Source: WHSV01 sp050694055 (GTDB lineage: Bacteria; Actinomycetota; CADDZG01; WHSQ01). From it: a stretch of DNA of 51,026 nucleotides. Within the stretch, counting starts at the first letter, position 1. Each line of letters starts with the position of its first letter. Shown here piece after piece: positions 16,107-24,780 of this stretch. The notes under the pieces are model-generated. The model did no database searches and was not told the origin of the DNA. It was given only the letters and a program-made list of their open reading frames with translations. Where the stretch lies: contig JBOGWX010000056.1 in NCBI GenBank assembly GCA_050694055.1, positions 1 to 51,026 of the forward strand. Reading direction: 5' to 3'. The translations under genes and the position numbers were made by a program.

Positions 16107-18425
16107 ATGACCAAGGCTCCGGCGGCGCTCAAACGGCTCATGGTTGGTCGCCCGATGTCCTCGGGCGAACTCGAGCACACGCTGTTGCCCAAGAGCATCG
16201 CCCTGCCGGTGTTCTCCTCGGACGCATTGTCGTCCGTGTCCTACGCCACCCAAGAGATCCTCATCGTCCTGGCTCTGGCCGGTGCCGTCGCATTAGGCAA
16301 CGTCGTGCCCATCGCGCTCGCGGTGGCGACTCTGATGACCATCGTCATCATCTCCTACCGTCAGACGGTACGAGCCTATCCACAGGGCGGCGGCGCCTAC
16401 AGGGTTGCGCGCGAGAATCTCGGAACTCATCCCGGATTGTTCGCCGCGTCCGCACTGCTCATCGACTACGTGATGACCGTGGCGGTCTCGATCACCGCCG
16501 GCGTCGATGCGATCGCAACCGCGGCACCCGGCCTGACCGACCACAAGGTCATCATGGCGGGCGCCTTCATCTCGTTCGTCACCTTGATGAACCTGCGCGG
16601 CACCAAGGAATCCGGCGTCTTGTTCGCCATCCCCACCTACGCCTTCATCCTGGCCATCATGGCCTTGCTGGTCACGGGCTTTACCAAGTGTCTCGACACC
16701 TGCCCCGTTGCGGAGAGCGCCGGTCTCGAGGTCCATCCCGAGCAGGCTCTCGCGTTGTTCCTGATACTGCGCGCCTTCACCGCCGGGTCGAGCGCGCTGA
16801 CTGGTGTCGAAGCGATCAGCGACGGGGTGCCGGCGTTCCGATACCCCCAATCGAAGAACGCCGCGGCGACGCTGGCGATCATGGCCACCATCTCCATCAC
16901 CATGTTCCTGGGAATCTCGGTGCTGGCCAACCTTACTGGCGTGCGCTACCTCGAGCACGGCTCGGACCAGCGCACCGTGCTCGGTCAGATCGCCGCCGCA
17001 GTGTTGGGTGAGGGCCCGTTGTTCTACGTCGTGCAGGTTGCGACCGCAGCGATCCTGATCCTCGCTGCGAACACCGCGTACGCCGACTTCCCGCGCCTCT
17101 CCTCGATCCTGGCGCAGGATCGGTTCATGCCTCGTCAGTTCATGAACCGCGGTGACCGGCTCGTCTTCTCCAACGGGATCGTCATCCTTGCGCTCTTTGC
17201 GATCACTCTGATCTGGATCTTCGACGCCGACCTCAACAGGCTCATCCAGCTCTACCTCGTCGGTGTGTTCGTCTCGTTCACACTCTCGCAGTCGGGCATG
17301 GTCGTGCGCTGGAGGAAAACCCGCGAGCCGAAGTGGAAAAAGAGTGCCACCATCAACGCTTTCGGAGCGACGGTCACCGGCGTCGTGCTGGTGGTTGTCA
17401 TTCTCACGAAGTTCACCCAAGGCGCGTGGATCGTGGTTACCGCGCAGCCCATCATCATGTTCATGATGCTGTCGATCCATCGTCATTACGCGGACGTCAA
17501 GAAGCAGTTGACCGAGGAGGAACGACGGCCGGTCGATCGAAGGCCGGGTAACCAGCACATGGTGATCTACGTTCGGCGCTGTGACGTGTCCGTGGCGCGC
17601 GCAGTTGGATACGTTCGTTCGATCCGCCCCGGCGACGTGACGGCCGTGACTTTCGACGAGAACGTTCGTCACGCCTGGGCTCGACTCGCGCCCGATATAC
17701 GTCTTGAGATTGCTCGACGGGCCGGATCCGAGTCTCACTCCCTGCGCAAGTACCTGCGCGAGGTGCGCTCCAAGAACCACCACACCGACGACGACTTTCT
17801 GACCCTAGTGGTACCTGAGGTGCTAAAGCGTCGAAGCCTGCTCGAACTCGTCCGCCGTCCGGCGCTGCACCGTCTCAAGGGGGCCATGCTCCTGGAGCGA
17901 GGGGTTCAGGTTATGGACGTACCTGTGGTCGAGGTCGAGGAACCAGAGACACTCGAATCGGTCCCCGAGCCTTCTCGCAACCACGTGATCGTGCTGGTAT
18001 CGGGCATCCACAACGCCACGCTTCAAGCCGTCGAGTACGCCGAGACGCTGTCCGCCACCGATATTCGCTGCGTGTCTTTCGGGCTCGATCCCGAACAGAT
18101 TCTCAAGCTGAGCACCGAGTGGCTCGACTCGGGAATTCCGCATCCGCTCGAGATCGAGGACTCACCCTTCCGGGACATCGGCCTCTCGCTTCAGGCCTAC
18201 CTTCGTCAGTTTGGCTGTGACGGGAGGAAGCGGGTGGTCACCGTGGTGCTTCCCGAGTTCGTGGTGAGCAAGCGGCGGCATCAGATCCTCCACGGCCAGA
18301 CTGCACTTCTCGTCAAGCGGCACCTGATCTTCGAGCCGGGGATCGTGACGGTCAGCGTGCCCTACCACCTCTTCGAAGAGGAGGACGAAACCGAGGGCAC
18401 GGTCGCCGTAGCAAGCGATTCATGA
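16107..18425 (+). CDS. APC superfamily permease, KimA-like potassium transporter candidate
   Basis: The 772-residue protein has an N-terminal APC core of about twelve membrane helices (residues about 30-460) and a soluble C-terminal region of about 300 residues. The start LPKSIALPVFSSDALSSVSY is characteristic of the KimA/YdaO branch, which imports K+ by proton symport. YPQGGGAYRVARENLG and the GVEAISDGVPAFRYP loop are typical of the group. The cytoplasmic part contains two similar universal-stress-like units (MVIYVRRCDVSVARAVGYVR; HVIVLVSGIHNATLQAVEYA). Divergent RCK genes next door support a K+ role. Amino acid transport remains possible. Confidence 0.8.
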   Translation: MTKAPAALKRLMVGRPMSSGELEHTLLPKSIALPVFSSDALSSVSYATQEILIVLALAGAVALGNVVPIALAVATLMTIVIISYRQTVRAYPQGGGAYRVARENLGTHPGLFAASALLIDYVMTVAVSITAGVDAIATAAPGLTDHKVIMAGAFISFVTLMNLRGTKESGVLFAIPTYAFILAIMALLVTGFTKCLDTCPVAESAGLEVHPEQALALFLILRAFTAGSSALTGVEAISDGVPAFRYPQSKNAAATLAIMATISITMFLGISVLANLTGVRYLEHGSDQRTVLGQIAAAVLGEGPLFYVVQVATAAILILAANTAYADFPRLSSILAQDRFMPRQFMNRGDRLVFSNGIVILALFAITLIWIFDADLNRLIQLYLVGVFVSFTLSQSGMVVRWRKTREPKWKKSATINAFGATVTGVVLVVVILTKFTQGAWIVVTAQPIIMFMMLSIHRHYADVKKQLTEEERRPVDRRPGNQHMVIYVRRCDVSVARAVGYVRSIRPGDVTAVTFDENVRHAWARLAPDIRLEIARRAGSESHSLRKYLREVRSKNHHTDDDFLTLVVPEVLKRRSLLELVRRPALHRLKGAMLLERGVQVMDVPVVEVEEPETLESVPEPSRNHVIVLVSGIHNATLQAVEYAETLSATDIRCVSFGLDPEQILKLSTEWLDSGIPHPLEIEDSPFRDIGLSLQAYLRQFGCDGRKRVVTVVLPEFVVSKRRHQILHGQTALLVKRHLIFEPGIVTVSVPYHLFEEEDETEGTVAVASDS

Positions 18426-18426
18426 G

Positions 18427-18469
18427 CTGGGCATTCGGGGTGGGGTCGAGGCCCGCCCCGAATGCCCAG
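18427..18469. terminator. strong hairpin, probable bidirectional terminator
   Basis: A 14-base perfect stem (CTGGGCATTCGGGG with CCCCGAATGCCCAG) extends past one mismatch by three more G-C pairs. It lies between the convergent KimA-like and subtilase genes, two bases after the first stop codon. There is no long T tract, as is common in high-GC actinobacteria. Confidence 0.85.
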
Positions 18470-18480
18470 TGCTCACGGCG

Positions 18481-19683
18481 CTAGAACCCTGCGACGTTGA
18501 CCAGCTTCTCCTTGGTCGAGTCCGGGTCGTCGATGTTGTTCCAGTCGAGCGTTCCTGCGGCCTGCAACGCGGACTTCACCGATGAGGGGGAAGTCCCGGG
18601 ATGCGTCGACAGATACAGTGCCGCGGCCCCCGCGGCGTGCGGTGACGCCATCGACGTCCCGCTGATCGTGTTGTAGCCGCCTCTCTTCCAGGTGGACAGA
18701 ATGCACACCCCCGGCGCGATGAGGTCGATGTCTGCACCGAAGTTCGAGAAGTCCGCAAACGTATCGTCCACGTCGGCGCGACAGGTCGGAGCTCCGGCGC
18801 CGCCGGGCTCACCGTCGAAGTCGGCGAGAGCGCTGATCGTGATCACCTCGTCGTAGGCGGCCGGGACGTGATTCTTGGCGTCGTCGGACGAGTTACCCGC
18901 GGCAACGACGTGCGTGACGCCGGCGGCAACCGACTCACACACGGCATCATGAAAGGCGTCGCCGGTCGAACAGTCCGAACCGGCCGGGTCGGTCCCGGAG
19001 CCGCCGAGACTCATGTTGGCCACTTCTATGGTTCCGGCGCGCGCCGTCACCCAGTCGACGCCGCAGATGATGCTCGAGAAGGAGCCGCTCCCCCGGTTGT
19101 TGAGGACGCGCACCGCGTAGAGCCGCGCCCCGGGAGCGACACCGACGACACCGTTGGCGTCGTCCTTGGCCGCAATGGTCCCGGCGACATGAGTGCCGTG
19201 GCCGTGGCCGTCGTCGAAGCTCCTGCCGGTAGAGCAGTTGACGCCCCCCACGACGTTGAGGTCGGGGTGATCCAAGTCGATGCCCGTGTCGATTACCGCG
19301 ACGTCGACGTCGACGGTGCCGGACCCGTTGCCCGAGACCGTGCTGCTCAGCTCGCCGTCGACACGGTCGATCCCGGTCGGCAACGTCTGAGCGTCGAGGG
19401 TCACCTTCTCGTCTCGGGACACCGACACGACCCGGTCGTCTGCCCTCAGCGCATCGAGCTTGGAATCGGGCACGATCGCGGCGTAACCCTTCAGCGCGTG
19501 CTTGTACACCTGGTCCACGCGTGCCGAATACTTGCTGCGGTGCTCGTCGGCCACCGCCGACGAATCCGCCGAGTCCTTCAGTACGACGATGTACTTGTCC
19601 TCCCCGTCTGCGCTCGGAGCCGCGAGCGCGACTTGCGACGAAAGCGCCACGAGAGCAACGAGAACGGCGAGAGCTCGCCTCAT
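18481..19683 (-). CDS. secreted S8 subtilisin-like serine protease
   Basis: The 400-residue preproprotein begins with a signal peptide (MRRALAVLVALVALSS..AAPS). An I9 inhibitor-type propeptide follows (KYIVVLKDSADSSAVADEH, to about residue 100), then the catalytic domain. The triad is Asp132 (VIDTGIDLDHP), His165 (GHGTHVAGT) and Ser344 (SGTSMASPHAAG), with oxyanion Asn264 (AAGNSS). The length is normal for a minimal S8A protease. A GGGGGAG site precedes the ATG. It ends at the shared terminator and is probably monocistronic. The role is likely extracellular protein degradation. Confidence 0.95.
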   Translation of the reverse strand: MRRALAVLVALVALSSQVALAAPSADGEDKYIVVLKDSADSSAVADEHRSKYSARVDQVYKHALKGYAAIVPDSKLDALRADDRVVSVSRDEKVTLDAQTLPTGIDRVDGELSSTVSGNGSGTVDVDVAVIDTGIDLDHPDLNVVGGVNCSTGRSFDDGHGHGTHVAGTIAAKDDANGVVGVAPGARLYAVRVLNNRGSGSFSSIICGVDWVTARAGTIEVANMSLGGSGTDPAGSDCSTGDAFHDAVCESVAAGVTHVVAAGNSSDDAKNHVPAAYDEVITISALADFDGEPGGAGAPTCRADVDDTFADFSNFGADIDLIAPGVCILSTWKRGGYNTISGTSMASPHAAGAAALYLSTHPGTSPSSVKSALQAAGTLDWNNIDDPDSTKEKLVNVAGF

Positions 19684-19845
19684 CCATCTCCCCCTTGTTT
19701 GCGGACCCGCCCCTGGGCCCGATGGCCGAGAGCTTACTCAATTGCCGCATCACCCCTAAAACTGGCAGAAAGCCGGCATCAAGTGGGCCCCAGAGTCGGG
19801 GCCCTCTTCACGGTCGGTTGCGACGTTGCCTCGCGACGCCCAGGG

Positions 19846-22188
19846 TCAGCGGGCGGCGACCGGTGCCTCTGCCCGCGCGCGGTCGCCCTCGCCCTGCCCC
19901 AACGAGGTGGGCCGCTTGCTGAACACAATCGAGGCCGTAAGCACCGCAAGTGCGACACCCGCAACGACGAAGCGCAGGGGGTTGTCCTGGAGACTGATGA
20001 CCGCGGGCAGGATCAACAACGACACCAGGTTCATCACCTTGATGAGGGGGTTGAGGGCCGGACCCGCGGTGTCCTTGAAGGGGTCGCCCACGGTGTCACC
20101 GATGATGGCCGCCTTGTGTGCCTCGGAACCCTTTCCGCCCTCGTTGCCATCCTCGATGTACTTCTTGGCGTTGTCCCACGCGCCGCCTGCGTTGCTCAGG
20201 AAGTTGGCCATGAGCTGTCCGGTGAGGATGACCGCTGCAAGAAAGGCACCGAGCGCGAAGTAGTTGATGCCGAAGCCCACGATGATCGGGCTTAGCACTG
20301 CCAGCAGCGCCGGTGTAGCGAGCTCACGCAGCGACGCGGCGGTGCAGATGTCGATCACCGGACCGTAGTCGGGGCGCTCCGTGCCATCCATGATCCCCGG
20401 CTTGCGGCGGAATTGATCGCGCACCTCTTGCACCACGATTCCGGCACTGCGACCAACGGCTCGGATCGCCAGGGCGCTAAACAGGAACGCGATCGAACCA
20501 CCGATGAGCAGACCGATGAAGGTCTTGGGTTCGGCCACGTTGATGACCACCAGGGGATCCTCGAAAAGAGCATCGCCCACTGCGTCGATGTTCAGCTCGG
20601 CGGCGATCGTCTCGATGTACGACGCGAACAGGGCGACGGCGGCAATGACCGCAGAGCCGATGGCAAAGCCCTTCGTTACCGCCTTGGTGGTGTTGCCGAC
20701 CGCGTCGAGGCTCACCATGATCTTCTCGGGCTCGCCCCCGAACTCGCCCGACATCTCTGCGATGCCGGCGGCATTGTCCGCAACCGGTCCGAAGGTGTCC
20801 TCCGACACGACCACACCGGTGGTCGCAAGCATTCCCATCCCGGTCAGCGCCACCAGGTAGAGCGAGAACTGCACGTTCCCACCACCGAGGGCGATGGCAA
20901 CTCCGAGTGCTCCCCCGATAGCCAGGATGGCGTATACCGACGACTCGAGACCGGACGAGAACCCGGAAAGGATCGTGGTGGCCGGACCGGTACGCGTTGC
21001 CTCCGCGATCTCCCTGACTGGTTTCTCCTCCGTCGACGTGAAGTACTCGGTGAGACGGCTGACGACTTGGGCCAGCACCAGTCCGGCAACCACCGCAAAA
21101 AACATCTTCCAGCCCTCGTTGAACTCGGTCTCGTTCCCGACGTACAGCAGGGCGACCGCGCCGGTGCCGAGCACGGTGAGGACGCCGGCCGTGAGGAAGC
21201 CCCTGTTTATCGGCGCCATGGCGGTCTTGTCCTGGTCGGTCGCGCGCACCGCGTAGATGCCCACGATGGACGCAAGCACTCCGAGGGCTCTGGCAATCAC
21301 CGGGAAGATCAGACCAATGACCGCCGCCTCCGGACGGCCAATTGCCTGGAACGCCGCGACCCCGAGAATGATCGACGCGACCAGCGTGACCTCGTAGGAC
21401 TCGAAGAGGTCCGACGCCATACCGGCGCAGTCGCCGACATTGTCTCCCACGTTATCGGCGATCGTCGCGGGGTTGCGGGGGTCGTCTTCGGGGATGCCCG
21501 CCTCGACCTTACCGACGAGGTCGGCGCCGACGTCGGCGGCCTTCGTGAAGATTCCACCTCCGACTCGGAGAAAGAGTGCGAGCAGCGAGCCGCCGAAACC
21601 GAAGCCGACGAGGATGGCACTCGAGGTGTTCTGGAAGGCAATGATGATCAAGGTCGCGCCCAGAAGTCCGAGTCCCACGGTGAACATGCCGGCGACGCCG
21701 CCGGTGCGGAAAGCAACCTTCAGTGCAGCCGGGAGCGAGCCGGACTTCGCCGCCGCCGCGGTGCGCACGTTCCCCCGTACCGCCAGGCTCATGCCGATGA
21801 AACCGGTTGCCCCCGACATGAAGCACCCCGCCAGGAACGCGAGGGTACGGAACAGCCCCGACTCGAAGAAACTGAGAGCCTCGCCACCGTCAGGCCGCAC
21901 GACCGCCGTGGAGGTGAGGAACACGATGGCGCCGACGGGAATGGTGATGAGCGCCACCGTCTTCAGCTGTCTGCGGAGGTAAGCGAGGGCTCCCTCCTGG
22001 ATGGCCTTGGCGATCTCGATCATCTTCGGCGTTCCCTGATCCGCCGCGAGAACACCGCGCATCAGCTGGAGGCCCACCGCCAGCGCGACGAGCGCCGTGG
22101 CGGCCGAAAAGATCAGCCAGAACCACTCCGCTCCGCCGAGAGTGAACTCCTGATATCCGCCCTCAGCTGCAAACAAGTGCTGCTGCAT
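19846..22188 (-). CDS. hppA: membrane-bound proton-translocating pyrophosphatase
   Basis: The 780-residue, roughly 16-helix protein hydrolyses PPi and pumps H+. PPi and Mg2+ binding motifs are visible: DVGADLVGKVEAGIPEDDP (219-237), NVGDNVGDCAGMASDLFESY (246-265) and GDTVGDPFKDTAGP near the C-terminus. The determinant region reads GNTTKAVTKGFAIGSA (498-513); lysine at 502, where K+-dependent enzymes have alanine, marks the K+-independent class, which pumps protons. The ATG has GGAAGGGAG upstream. It follows the DtxR-type regulator on the same strand by about 48 bases, so cotranscription is plausible. Confidence 0.97.
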   Translation of the reverse strand: MQQHLFAAEGGYQEFTLGGAEWFWLIFSAATALVALAVGLQLMRGVLAADQGTPKMIEIAKAIQEGALAYLRRQLKTVALITIPVGAIVFLTSTAVVRPDGGEALSFFESGLFRTLAFLAGCFMSGATGFIGMSLAVRGNVRTAAAAKSGSLPAALKVAFRTGGVAGMFTVGLGLLGATLIIIAFQNTSSAILVGFGFGGSLLALFLRVGGGIFTKAADVGADLVGKVEAGIPEDDPRNPATIADNVGDNVGDCAGMASDLFESYEVTLVASIILGVAAFQAIGRPEAAVIGLIFPVIARALGVLASIVGIYAVRATDQDKTAMAPINRGFLTAGVLTVLGTGAVALLYVGNETEFNEGWKMFFAVVAGLVLAQVVSRLTEYFTSTEEKPVREIAEATRTGPATTILSGFSSGLESSVYAILAIGGALGVAIALGGGNVQFSLYLVALTGMGMLATTGVVVSEDTFGPVADNAAGIAEMSGEFGGEPEKIMVSLDAVGNTTKAVTKGFAIGSAVIAAVALFASYIETIAAELNIDAVGDALFEDPLVVINVAEPKTFIGLLIGGSIAFLFSALAIRAVGRSAGIVVQEVRDQFRRKPGIMDGTERPDYGPVIDICTAASLRELATPALLAVLSPIIVGFGINYFALGAFLAAVILTGQLMANFLSNAGGAWDNAKKYIEDGNEGGKGSEAHKAAIIGDTVGDPFKDTAGPALNPLIKVMNLVSLLILPAVISLQDNPLRFVVAGVALAVLTASIVFSKRPTSLGQGEGDRARAEAPVAAR

Positions 22189-22236
22189 CGTTCTCCCTTC
22201 CTGGCGATGATCCGCCTGTCTCTGCCCGGGGTCGTA

Positions 22237-22938
22237 CTAAGCCGGTTGCTGTTTGGTGCGTCTCTTACGAGTCGTGGGTTCGCTGACCCGCACGAAGATC
22301 TGGTTCGCGACTCGCTCTCCGATGGTGCGATCGTTACCTTCGACTCGCACCACGATGGGCCCGTCGAAAGGATGCTTCTCTTGAACCTCGACGTGCACAC
22401 CCGGGCGAAGGCCCATGTCGTCGAGGAACTTGATGACCTCCGGATCGGTCGACCCGGGCACTGCGACCACGGCCTTGGCCCCCGGATCGAGCGCATAGAG
22501 GGGTGGCATCTCCGGGATGTCCACCATGTCGAGATCGGGAATCGGGAAACCGTGCGGACAGGTCGCCGGCCGGTCGAGTGCGACGAACAAGCGATCTTCC
22601 ACCTCTTGCGGAAGCTCGTGCTCGAAGGTTCCGGCGAGGCGGTCGGCGTCGTTCCAGGGATAGCCGAGCATGTCGGCGAGAAAACGCTCGACTATGCGGT
22701 GACGCCTGATCGCTCTGACCGCCACCCTGCGTCCCTCGGCCGTCAACTCGACCCCCCGGTAAGGCTGGTGCTGCGCCACGCCCCGCTCCGCCAGCTTCTT
22801 GACCGCCGCAGTCGCGGTCCCCGGCGAGACGCCGAGGGAGTCGGCAAGCGCGCCCGTATGAGCCGCGGCGCCGTCGCGCGTCAGGCGATAGATCGCCTTG
22901 AGGGTTTCCCGGTCAGATTTCGATAGTGTCATGTTCAT
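22237..22938 (-). CDS. DtxR/MntR-family metal-dependent transcriptional regulator
   Basis: From the ATG at 22938 (another lies six bases on; the open frame extends to 22983) this gives 233 residues. The N-terminus is a winged helix (DRETLKAIYRLTRDGAAAHT; ADSLGVSPGTATAAVKKLAE), then the metal-binding dimerisation helices (AIRRHRIVERFLADMLGYPW, FEHELPQEVEDRLF, CPHGFPIP). It ends in an SH3-like FeoA domain (LDDMGLRPGVHVEVQEKHPF). The H-R-x-x-E, H-E-x-E and CPHG-x-P signatures carry the metal ligands. The basic tail TRKRRTKQ is unremarkable. Mn2+ versus Fe2+ preference cannot be settled. An inverted repeat overlaps the start region. Confidence 0.9.
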   Translation of the reverse strand: MNMTLSKSDRETLKAIYRLTRDGAAAHTGALADSLGVSPGTATAAVKKLAERGVAQHQPYRGVELTAEGRRVAVRAIRRHRIVERFLADMLGYPWNDADRLAGTFEHELPQEVEDRLFVALDRPATCPHGFPIPDLDMVDIPEMPPLYALDPGAKAVVAVPGSTDPEVIKFLDDMGLRPGVHVEVQEKHPFDGPIVVRVEGNDRTIGERVANQIFVRVSEPTTRKRRTKQQPA

Positions 22939-22939
22939 G

Positions 22940-22955
22940 TTTTGGGTCGGCAAAA
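22940..22955. promoter_or_regulatory. inverted repeat upstream of the DtxR-type gene
   Basis: TTTTG-N6-CAAAA lies one base upstream of the chosen ATG. Its size and position suit an autoregulatory operator, but it does not closely match the classical DtxR or MntR box. Confidence 0.3.
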
Positions 22956-23075
22956 GATACACACCTGAGCACCGAAAGGTCAATTTGGCCCCCTAACGGG
23001 AGCGGGGCCGGGCTCGAAGGGTCCCGGACGCGTCTTCCGGCTCGGAGGAAACGACCGGGGCTCGGTCGGGAGGGG

Positions 23076-23474
23076 CTAGAGGTTCACTATCAGGCGCGCG
23101 CTCATGCCCCCGCCGGAGCGTTCGGCCACTTCACAGGAATCCACGAGGCTCTGGAGCAGGGCCAGCGACATCTTCATGCGGGCCACCAGGTCCTCGCCTG
23201 CCTCCGAGGCATCCTCGTCGTAGGGCTGGCCCGCCCCAGCTACCTCGACGATGACTCGATCCGGCTCCTGAGACCAGTTCACGCTCACCGGCGCGTCGGG
23301 GGCTCTCTCTTCGTTGAAGATGACGGCGTTGGCGCAAGCTTCGCCGACGGCGATCTTCAGATCGTCTACGGATTCCTCGCTCAGCCCCGCGGCCCGGGCC
23401 AGGGACGCCAGCGCCAGGCGCACGACGCCCACGTAGGCGGAGCGAGCGGGAATCTCGATCTCGACCTTGGTCAC
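23076..23474 (-). CDS. RsbW/SpoIIAB-like anti-sigma serine kinase
   Basis: I start at the GTG at 23474, preceded by TAGGAG five bases away, giving 132 residues; a longer open frame upstream overlaps the STAS gene. The fold is a GHKL ATPase: AVGEACANAVIFNEE is the N box (Glu and Asn for Mg-ATP), VIVEVAGAGQPYDED a degenerate G1 box, and SGGGMSARLIVNL the final strand. Kinases of this group phosphorylate STAS antagonists and sequester sigma factors. Its start is seven bases from the end of the STAS gene, so the two form an antagonist-kinase module. No cognate sigma factor gene is adjacent. Confidence 0.85.
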   Translation of the reverse strand: MTKVEIEIPARSAYVGVVRLALASLARAAGLSEESVDDLKIAVGEACANAVIFNEERAPDAPVSVNWSQEPDRVIVEVAGAGQPYDEDASEAGEDLVARMKMSLALLQSLVDSCEVAERSGGGMSARLIVNL

Positions 23475-23481
23475 TGCGCTC

Positions 23482-23817
23482 CTAGCTGCTGGTTGCTTCA
23501 TCCACCGAGGAGTGGATGGGGAACACCTTGGTGAGGCCGGTGATCTTGAAGATCTTGAGGATCTTGTCCTGAGTGCAGACGAGCGACAGGCTTCCGTCGT
23601 GGGCCTTGACACGCTTCAGTGCGCCGACCAGGACACCGAGCCCCGTTGAGTCGAGGAAATCGACTTTCTCCAGGTCAACCACCACGTCGTAAGTGCCCTC
23701 CGAGACGAGCTCGATCAACTTCTCCCGCAGTTTGGGGGCGGTATAGACGTCGATCTCCCCCGCTACGCCCACGACTACGTGTGAGTCGACCTTGGAAACG
23801 TCGATCCCGAGCTCCAT
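23482..23817 (-). CDS. STAS-domain anti-sigma factor antagonist
   Basis: This encodes 111 residues of one STAS domain: HVVVGVAGEIDVYTAPKLRE, YDVVVDLEKVDFLDSTGLGV and the helix LVGALKRVKAHDG. The serine in DFLDSTGLG is the phosphorylation site expected for SpoIIAA/RsbV-type antagonists. The unphosphorylated protein would bind the kinase encoded immediately downstream and free its sigma factor. AAGGAAAG precedes the ATG. Divergent from the gene at 24055. Confidence 0.9.
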   Translation of the reverse strand: MELGIDVSKVDSHVVVGVAGEIDVYTAPKLREKLIELVSEGTYDVVVDLEKVDFLDSTGLGVLVGALKRVKAHDGSLSLVCTQDKILKIFKITGLTKVFPIHSSVDEATSS

Positions 23818-24054
23818 GCATCTTTCCTTTCGTTGCCTGCTACTTGCATTGATCGTTGAAGATGGGTCAGCATACCGCCGAGCTCCCAGGGGACAACGGC
23901 CCCGAGCAGAGCAGGTGAAATGCGCCGTTATCGAGAATCGATAGGTAACCTCTCAGGTCGGCGAACAACGAAATATGCGCGCGGGACCCCATCGAGCCCA
24001 TCTCGCCGGGGCTAAAGCTGCTCATTTGCGGCGCCCGCGGAGAGGAAACAGGAA

Positions 24055-24780
24055 GTGAAGACCTCTGCACTCAAATCAAAACCTTGGTGGTGGGTGGGCA
24101 TCGCCGTCCTTGCTCTGGGAGGGATGAGTGCCGCCGTATTCGCAATGACCGCAGACGACGACTCCGATTCCGAACGCGATGCCGCCGGGCCCTCGGCCGG
24201 CACCATCGGCGACCCCGAGATCGAACAGGCAAAGTGGAAAATCATCTCCGACCGCACGGCTCGCGTAAGACTCTCGAAGAAGCAGCGGGCCTCGTTCAAG
24301 AGGCAACGAAAGGCGCTGAACGACATGACTCGCTCCGTCTTCGATGCTCTCTTTCTGTCGCCTGAGAGGCGGGAGGGTGTCCTGAAACGGAACTTCACGC
24401 CGGCAGCGCGCAAGTCCTACGAGCGCGCACGGGTCGGCGTGCCTAGGAGGGCCGACGACGTCAGGATACGTAAGCGCAACGCCCGGATCGTGATCGACGG
24501 CAACTCGCGGGCAACCATCGAGATCAGCATCGTTGCGCGCGGCGAGGTCGGCAAAGGCCTCTTCGTCACAGAACACCGGTCGATTCTCTACGCCACACGT
24601 AACAAGGGATGGAAGGTTTTCGGATTCTCCGTCGACCAGCATCCTTTCGAGAAGGCCGGCAAGGCTACGAAGAAGGACGAGCCCAAGGGCAACGGAACCA
24701 AAGAGAAGAAGCACAACAAGCGACCAGACAAGAAAAAGCGAAAGAAGCCATCGGACGCTTCTAAGAAGGGTGAGCGCTGA
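24055..24780 (+). CDS. membrane-anchored basic protein beside LCP gene
   Basis: A GTG start after AGAGGAAACAGGA encodes 241 residues. A short basic N-terminus and one membrane segment (WWWVGIAVLALGGMSAAVFA) are followed by an acidic linker (DDDSDSERD) and an extracellular alpha/beta region (about 55-205). That region includes a stretch resembling NTF2/Mce-associated domains (SRATIEISIVARGEVG, HRSILYATRNKGWKVFGF). The last 40 residues are almost all Lys with Asp, Glu, Gly and Asn (KKEKKHNKRPDKKKRKK type) and may contact anionic wall polymers. Its stop overlaps the next start by one base, so it is coupled to the LCP gene. I do not recognise a named family. Confidence 0.7.
   Translation: MKTSALKSKPWWWVGIAVLALGGMSAAVFAMTADDDSDSERDAAGPSAGTIGDPEIEQAKWKIISDRTARVRLSKKQRASFKRQRKALNDMTRSVFDALFLSPERREGVLKRNFTPAARKSYERARVGVPRRADDVRIRKRNARIVIDGNSRATIEISIVARGEVGKGLFVTEHRSILYATRNKGWKVFGFSVDQHPFEKAGKATKKDEPKGNGTKEKKHNKRPDKKKRKKPSDASKKGER

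Noticed and set aside
16293..17783. 496-codon minus-strand frame
   Set aside because: Antisense to the KimA-like permease, whose helices and motifs are unambiguous.
18868..20295. 475-codon plus-strand frame
   Set aside because: Antisense to the subtilase and hppA; rich in His, Arg and Asp with no family resemblance.
20413..22926. 837-codon plus-strand frame
   Set aside because: Antisense to hppA and the DtxR-type gene; highly charged, without any domain, and explained by high-GC codon structure.
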